Source: Thioalkalivibrio sp. XN279
GTDB taxonomy: Bacteria; Pseudomonadota; Gammaproteobacteria; Steroidobacterales; XN24
Assembly: GCF_011089885.1 (NCBI RefSeq)
Contig: NZ_JAANBD010000025.1
Location: 124,001 to 188,000 of the forward strand
DNA length: 64,000 nucleotides
Reading direction: 5' to 3'
Below, piece after piece: positions 57,849-64,000 of this stretch. The notes below the pieces were generated by a model. That model was not told where the DNA came from. It did not search any database and saw nothing but the letters and a program-made list of their open reading frames with translations. Every line of letters starts with the position of its first letter. The first letter of the stretch is position 1. The position numbers and the translations under genes are program-made.

Positions 57849-59879
57849 ATGAACGACACTCTCAAGAACTGGACACTGCGCCGCGACGATGACGGCATCG
57901 CCTGGCTCTGCTTCGACAAGGCGGACGCCTCCACCAACGTCCTGTCGCGCGACGTCATGGTCGAGCTCAATACCATGCTCGAGGCGATCGAAAAGGACCT
58001 GCCCAAGGCGGTGGTGGTCACGTCGGGCAAGAAATCCGGCTTCGTCGCCGGCGCCGACATCAAGGAATTCACCGGCCTCAAGGACTCTGAGCAGGCCTAC
58101 GAGATGGTGCGCGCCGGCCAGCAGGTGCTGGATCGCCTCGAAGCCCTGAAGTGCCCCACCATCGCGCTGATCAACGGCTTCGCCCTCGGCGGCGGCCTCG
58201 AACTGGCACTGGCCTGCCGTTATCGCATCATCAATGACGACCCGAAGACGGTGATCGGGCTGCCCGAGGTGAAGCTGGGCATCCACCCGGGCTTCGGCGG
58301 CACCGTGCGCTCCGTGCAGCTGGCAGGCCCGCTCAAGGCCATGGACATGATGCTGACGGGCAAGAACATCCGCCCGAAGCCAGCCCGCGCCATGGGCCTG
58401 GTCGACCAGGTCGTGCCGGCGCGCCATCTCGAGCGCGCCGCGCGCATGATGGCGCTCAAGCCACCCAGGCCGCGCCAGCTGCCGCTGCAGGACAAGCTCA
58501 TGAACCTCGGCCCGGCGCGCAACGTGCTCGCCGGCGTGCTGGAGAAGCAGGTCGCCAAGAAGGCCCGCCGCGATCACTACCCCGCCCCCTACGCCATCAT
58601 CGACCTGTGGAAACGCTACGGCGACAAGCCGGCGCTGATGATGGAGAAAGAGGCGCGCTCGATCGCCGAGCTGTTCTGCACCGACACCTCGCGCAACCTG
58701 GTGCGAGTCTTCCTCCTGCAGGACAAGCTGAAGGCGCTGGGCGGCAAGACACGACACCAGTTCAAGCACGTGCACGTGGTCGGCGCCGGCGTGATGGGCG
58801 GCGACATCGCCGTGTGGTGCGCCTTGCGCGGCATGACGGTGACCCTGCAGGACCGTGAGCCGAAGTACATCGCGCCGGTGATCAAGCGGGCCGCCAAGCT
58901 GTACCAGAAGAAGCTGCGCGAACCGCGCCTGGTGCAGGCGGCGCTGGACCGGCTGATGCCGGACGTCGAGGGCCGCGGCGTGGCCGGCGCGGACGTCGTC
59001 ATCGAGGCGATCTTCGAGGACGCCGAGGCGAAGAAAGCGCTGTTCCGCGACCTCGAGCCGCGCATGAAGCCGGATGCGGTGTTGGCCACCAATACCTCCA
59101 GCATCCGCCTCGAGGACCTGCAGGATGCGCTCGACAAGCCGGGCCGCCTGATCGGGCTGCACTTCTTCAATCCCGTGGCGATGATGCCGCTGGTGGAGGT
59201 GATCCACACCCCGGACACGCCCCAGGCCGAGATCGACAAGGGCATCGCGTTCGCGCGCAAGATCGACAAGCTGCCCCTGCCCTGCCTCAGTTCGCCTGGC
59301 TTCGTGGTGAACCGGGTGCTGATGCCGTACATGATGGAGGCGCTGCTGGCCGGCGAAGACGGCGTGCCGATGCCGCTCATCGACTCTGCGGCGAAGCGCT
59401 TCGGCATGCCGATGGGGCCGGTGGAGCTGGCCGACACCGTGGGCCTCGACGTGGCGCTGCACGTGGCCAAGATCCTCGGCGCAGCCTACGGCATCCCGGT
59501 ACCGGACCGCCTCGTCGAGATGGTGGACAAGAAGCGCCTGGGGCGGAAGACGGGCCGCGGCTTCTACGAGTGGAAGGACGGCAAGGCCGTGAAGCCGCAG
59601 GTCAAGGACGCCACGCCGCCCCAGGACCTCGCCGACCGGCTGGTGCTGCCGATGGTGAACGAGTGCGTGGCCGTGTGGCGCGACGGCGTGGTGACGGATC
59701 TCGACCTGCTGGATGCGGGCGTCATCTTCGGCACCGGCTTTGCGCCGTTCCGCGGCGGCCCGATCAACTTCGCGCGCGCGCGCGGCGTCGCCGATGTCGT
59801 CGAATCGCTGCAACGGCTGGAAGAGCGCTACGGTGAGCGCTTCGCCCCCGACCCGGGGTGGAAGGACTTGCCGCGCTAG
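57849..59879 (+). CDS. Fatty acid oxidation complex alpha subunit (enoyl-CoA hydratase/3-hydroxyacyl-CoA dehydrogenase)
   Basis: 676 residues. Residues about 1-190 form the crotonase domain (FVAGADIKEFTG; FALGGGLELALACRYRI; LPEVKLGIHPGFGGTVR with the two catalytic Glu). Residues from about 300 form the NAD-dependent dehydrogenase (HVVGAGVMGGDIAVWCALRGM; GLHFFNPVAMMPLVEVI with catalytic His). Slightly shorter than E. coli FadB/FadJ. Forms the trifunctional complex with the thiolase encoded 4 bases upstream, under the PsrA-like regulator. Confidence 0.94.
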   Translation: MNDTLKNWTLRRDDDGIAWLCFDKADASTNVLSRDVMVELNTMLEAIEKDLPKAVVVTSGKKSGFVAGADIKEFTGLKDSEQAYEMVRAGQQVLDRLEALKCPTIALINGFALGGGLELALACRYRIINDDPKTVIGLPEVKLGIHPGFGGTVRSVQLAGPLKAMDMMLTGKNIRPKPARAMGLVDQVVPARHLERAARMMALKPPRPRQLPLQDKLMNLGPARNVLAGVLEKQVAKKARRDHYPAPYAIIDLWKRYGDKPALMMEKEARSIAELFCTDTSRNLVRVFLLQDKLKALGGKTRHQFKHVHVVGAGVMGGDIAVWCALRGMTVTLQDREPKYIAPVIKRAAKLYQKKLREPRLVQAALDRLMPDVEGRGVAGADVVIEAIFEDAEAKKALFRDLEPRMKPDAVLATNTSSIRLEDLQDALDKPGRLIGLHFFNPVAMMPLVEVIHTPDTPQAEIDKGIAFARKIDKLPLPCLSSPGFVVNRVLMPYMMEALLAGEDGVPMPLIDSAAKRFGMPMGPVELADTVGLDVALHVAKILGAAYGIPVPDRLVEMVDKKRLGRKTGRGFYEWKDGKAVKPQVKDATPPQDLADRLVLPMVNECVAVWRDGVVTDLDLLDAGVIFGTGFAPFRGGPINFARARGVADVVESLQRLEERYGERFAPDPGWKDLPR

Positions 59880-59937
59880 GCCCTATTTGCGAACTGGAAC
59901 ACAGCCGGGCACCTGCCTGATCGTGTGATATTCTTGG

Positions 59938-59966
59938 CACCGGCGCGGCTCCTGGCCGCGCCGGTG
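59938..59966 (+). terminator. Hairpin after the fad operon
   Basis: CACCGGCGCGGC (59938-59949), loop TCCTG, GCCGCGCCGGTG (59955-59966): a perfect 12-bp stem without a T-run, 59 bases after the stop. It may end the fad transcript or sit in the leader of the next gene. Confidence 0.55.
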
Positions 59967-60012
59967 GCCAGTGCGGCCAGGAAACAAAACAACAGGGAGC
60001 AGCAATCCCGCT

Positions 60013-61068
60013 ATGCCCGACAAGTCTCTCGAAGTTGAAGCACTGAAGGCTTTCTCCCCTCTCGACGGGCTGAAGGCGGAGAACCTCCGTGCCCTTTCCG
60101 AGAAGACCAAGGTGCAGGAGATTCCCGGTGGGCGCTTCCTGTTCCGCAAGGGCGATACGGACCGCCGCACCATCTACGTCATTTCCGGTGAAGTGGAGTT
60201 GCGCGACGGCGATCGCGTCCTGTCGGTGATCGAGGGCGGGACGCACGACGCCCGCAGCCCGTTGTCGCCGGGGCTGCCGCGCCGAGCCAGCGCCCGGGCG
60301 CGTAGCCGCGTCGAGTACATCGCCATCGATTCGGACCTGCTCGACGTGATGCTGACCTGGGACCAGACCGGCACCTACGAGGTGAGCGAATTACGCATCG
60401 GCAGCCTGCCCGAAAGCGACGACTGGATGACGACGCTGCTGCAGACCAAGGCCTTCCACCGTATTCCTGCGGCGAATATCCAGGCCATTTTCATGCGCAT
60501 GCAGCAGGTCAATTTCAAGGCCGGCGATGTCGTGATCAAGCAGGGCGACGAAGGCGACTATTTTTACGTCATCACCGACGGCCGCTGCGCCGTGACGCGC
60601 GAGACGCCGCTGAACAGGGACGGCATCAAGCTGGCCGACCTGGGGCCGGGCGACACTTTCGGCGAAGAAGCCCTCATCTCCCACGCCAAGCGCAACGCCA
60701 CCGTCACCATGGTGACGGACGGTTCGCTGATGCGCCTGGGCCAGGATGATTTCAACACGCTGATGAACGAACCCATGTTGCAGTGGGTCGATTTCGAGGA
60801 AGCCTCGCGCATCGTCGCCAACGGCGGCCAGTGGGTCGACGTGCGCCTGCCCTCCGAGTTCGAGAGCTACCACCAGGACGGCGCGATCAACATCCCGCTG
60901 TACTTCATCCGCCTCAAGTTGAAGACCCTGGATCCGTCGAAGCCGTACGTGGTGTGCTGCGATACCGGCCGGCGCAGCAGTGCCGCCGCGTACATCCTCA
61001 GCGAGCGGGGCCTGGACGCCCACGTGCTGCGGGGCGGCCTGACCATGGCGGACATCGAAGGCCGCTAG
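60013..61068 (+). CDS. Tandem cyclic-nucleotide-binding domains fused to a rhodanese domain
   Basis: 351 residues from ATG 60013. The first cNMP-type barrel (about 10-125) is degenerate. The second (about 145-255) keeps the phosphate-binding signature FGEEALISHAKRNATV. A rhodanese domain follows (about 262-351) with the active loop CCDTGRRS (CxxGxR), so sulfurtransferase activity is possible. The fusion suggests nucleotide-controlled sulfur transfer or sensing. cAMP or c-di-GMP binding cannot be decided. No HTH or membrane segment is seen. Confidence 0.85.
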   Translation: MPDKSLEVEALKAFSPLDGLKAENLRALSEKTKVQEIPGGRFLFRKGDTDRRTIYVISGEVELRDGDRVLSVIEGGTHDARSPLSPGLPRRASARARSRVEYIAIDSDLLDVMLTWDQTGTYEVSELRIGSLPESDDWMTTLLQTKAFHRIPAANIQAIFMRMQQVNFKAGDVVIKQGDEGDYFYVITDGRCAVTRETPLNRDGIKLADLGPGDTFGEEALISHAKRNATVTMVTDGSLMRLGQDDFNTLMNEPMLQWVDFEEASRIVANGGQWVDVRLPSEFESYHQDGAINIPLYFIRLKLKTLDPSKPYVVCCDTGRRSSAAAYILSERGLDAHVLRGGLTMADIEGR

Positions 61069-61097
61069 GACAGGCATCCCCCGCAGGGACCAAGCTC

Positions 61098-61775
61098 ATG
61101 ATCCAGATGATTTCTGCCTTTGCGGCGCCGCTCGTGACAGCCCAGATGCAGGATTGCGAGGCGCTCAACCAGGAACTGCGCGAGCTGTTCATGGCGCGTG
61201 CCGCCGAGGGCGACAAGTATCGCAACAAGACGCCCTTCGTGGATCGCAACGACGCGCTCTACGAGAGCAATTTCCGCCTGTTCGACTGGCCGCACGACTG
61301 CATCCGCAAGCTGCGGGATTTCTGCTGGGCCGCGCTGTATAGCACCGTCGGCGAACTCAACGGTTACGACCAGGCATTCCTGGCCCGGCTGCAGGTTGCG
61401 TACGAGGCGTGGTTTCACCTGACGCGGCGCGGCGGCTTCTTCGCCGCCCACAATCACCCGCTGCACAGCTGGTCCGGCGTCTATTGTGTCTGTCATCACG
61501 GCGACGACCCCGAGTCTGACAGCGGCAAGCTGACCTTCATCAACCCCTTCTCCACCAACACCATGTACATCGACATGGGGTCGGCGAAGCTGAAGCCGCC
61601 TTTCGGCGGTGGGCATCGCAAGATCCGGCTGCAGCCGGGACAGCTGGTCATGTTTCCGTCGTGGATGCTGCACGAGGTGCTGCCCTACGATGGCGATGAC
61701 GTGCGCATCACCGTCGCTTTCAACGCGCGTTTCCGGCTGGCGGGCGCCGAGCGGCCGGACGAGCCGCTGGGCTGA
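61098..61775 (+). CDS. Putative 2-oxoglutarate/Fe(II) oxygenase (TIGR02466-like)
   Basis: 225 residues. A double-stranded beta-helix with HNHPLHSWSGVYCV (first iron His), LVMFPSWMLHEVLPY (second His) and RITVAFNARF (2OG-binding Arg) in the order seen in the TIGR02466 family. The substrate is unknown. It follows the cNMP/rhodanese gene by 29 bases on the same strand and may be co-transcribed. Meets pilZ tail to tail with a 5-base gap. Confidence 0.8.
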   Translation: MIQMISAFAAPLVTAQMQDCEALNQELRELFMARAAEGDKYRNKTPFVDRNDALYESNFRLFDWPHDCIRKLRDFCWAALYSTVGELNGYDQAFLARLQVAYEAWFHLTRRGGFFAAHNHPLHSWSGVYCVCHHGDDPESDSGKLTFINPFSTNTMYIDMGSAKLKPPFGGGHRKIRLQPGQLVMFPSWMLHEVLPYDGDDVRITVAFNARFRLAGAERPDEPLG

Positions 61776-61780
61776 ACCGG

Positions 61781-62125
61781 CTACATGGTGTGCGTGGGCT
61801 TGTCGCCGCCGAGTGCGCCGGCCAGGTAAGTCTCGATACGGCGCTGGGTGCTGCCGCGGTCCTGCTCGCTGAACTGGACGCCGATCCCCGCCGTGCGCTT
61901 GCCCTGCGCGCCCTTGGGCGTCACCCAGATGACTTTACCGGCCACCGGGATCTTTTCGTCCTCTCCCATCAGGTTGAGCAGCATGAAGACCTCGTCGCCG
62001 AGGCGGTAGCTGCTGCTCGTGGGGATGAAGAGGCCGCCGTTCTTCACGTAGGGCATGTACGCCAGGTACAAGGCGCTCTTGTCCTTGATCGTGAGGGTCA
62101 GAAGGCCGGGTTTGTTTGTAGTCAT
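61781..62125 (-). CDS. pilZ: Type IV pilus PilZ domain protein
   Basis: 114 residues from ATG 62125. The PilZ fold of the type IV pilus assembly kind: LTLTIKDKSALYLAYMPYV, NGGLFIPTSSSYRLGDEVF and GAQGKRTAGIGVQF. The RxxxR c-di-GMP motif is absent, as in the pilus PilZ of Pseudomonas and Xanthomonas, which acts with FimX/PilB. The order mltG-tmk-holB-pilZ is conserved in many Gammaproteobacteria. Confidence 0.93.
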   Translation of the reverse strand: MTTNKPGLLTLTIKDKSALYLAYMPYVKNGGLFIPTSSSYRLGDEVFMLLNLMGEDEKIPVAGKVIWVTPKGAQGKRTAGIGVQFSEQDRGSTQRRIETYLAGALGGDKPTHTM

Positions 62126-62129
62126 TACC

Positions 62130-64000
<1,871 letters not shown>

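Overview
The window is a contiguous, GC-rich, densely coded piece of bacterial chromosome. It carries conserved blocks typical of Gammaproteobacteria: uvrC-pgsA followed by the glyW/cysT/leuZ-type tRNA genes, the order mltG-tmk-holB-pilZ, a complete ccmABCDEFGHI cluster, a PsrA-like/fad operon, and a dif site that matches the E. coli dif at 25 of 28 positions. The fumarate reductase of Wolinella type (FrdC-A-B, four-histidine cytochrome b), the glyoxylate shunt and the family 5 uracil-DNA glycosylase suggest a deep-branching, mostly aerobic heterotroph (for example near Woeseiaceae or Wenzhouxiangellaceae). That placement is inference.

Layout. 1-6.9 kb: slipin/NfeD pair, a one-domain asparaginase-like protein, a two-gene lysine catabolic operon, class II DAHP synthase, RluE. 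7-11.2 kb: a secreted thioredoxin-fold/TPR protein and the glyoxylate operon aceB-aceA. 11.2-17.7 kb: a DUF4396 membrane protein joined to a tripartite RND efflux operon. 17.7-22.6 kb: icd, UDG, uvrC, pgsA, tRNA-Gly, tRNA-Cys. 22.6-30 kb: an accessory block sitting between tRNA-Cys and tRNA-Leu: a TIR-membrane protein, and a translationally overlapping four-gene operon (TolB/TPR, RoxA-like di-heme c protein, catalase-like lipoprotein, strictosidine-synthase-like propeller). 30-41.2 kb: S9 peptidase, PrpE, cytochrome c maturation genes. 41.2-49.1 kb: acyl-CoA-binding protein, MaoC protein, SLC13 carrier, PEP carboxykinase, frdCAB. 49.1-50.4 kb: the chromosome dimer resolution site dif with a roughly 1.07 kb element integrated at it. 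50.4-55.7 kb: mostly poorly known genes (CBM11-like/TPR protein, a conserved Cys/His protein, a pyruvate-kinase-like protein lacking the C-terminal domain, a ThsB-type TIR-like protein, an EEP hydrolase). 55.8-59.9 kb: PsrA-like regulator with its operator and the beta-oxidation genes. 60-64 kb: cNMP/rhodanese protein, 2OG oxygenase, pilZ-holB-tmk-mltG.

Metabolic theme: fatty-acid, propionate and lysine carbon enters as acyl-CoA or aminoadipate. The glyoxylate shunt, icd, PEP carboxykinase and a C4-dicarboxylate-type carrier then balance respiration against gluconeogenesis. The two points that most deserve follow-up are the element at dif (49291-50378), which places the replication terminus here, and the redox/TIR block that interrupts the tRNA array (22589-29977).
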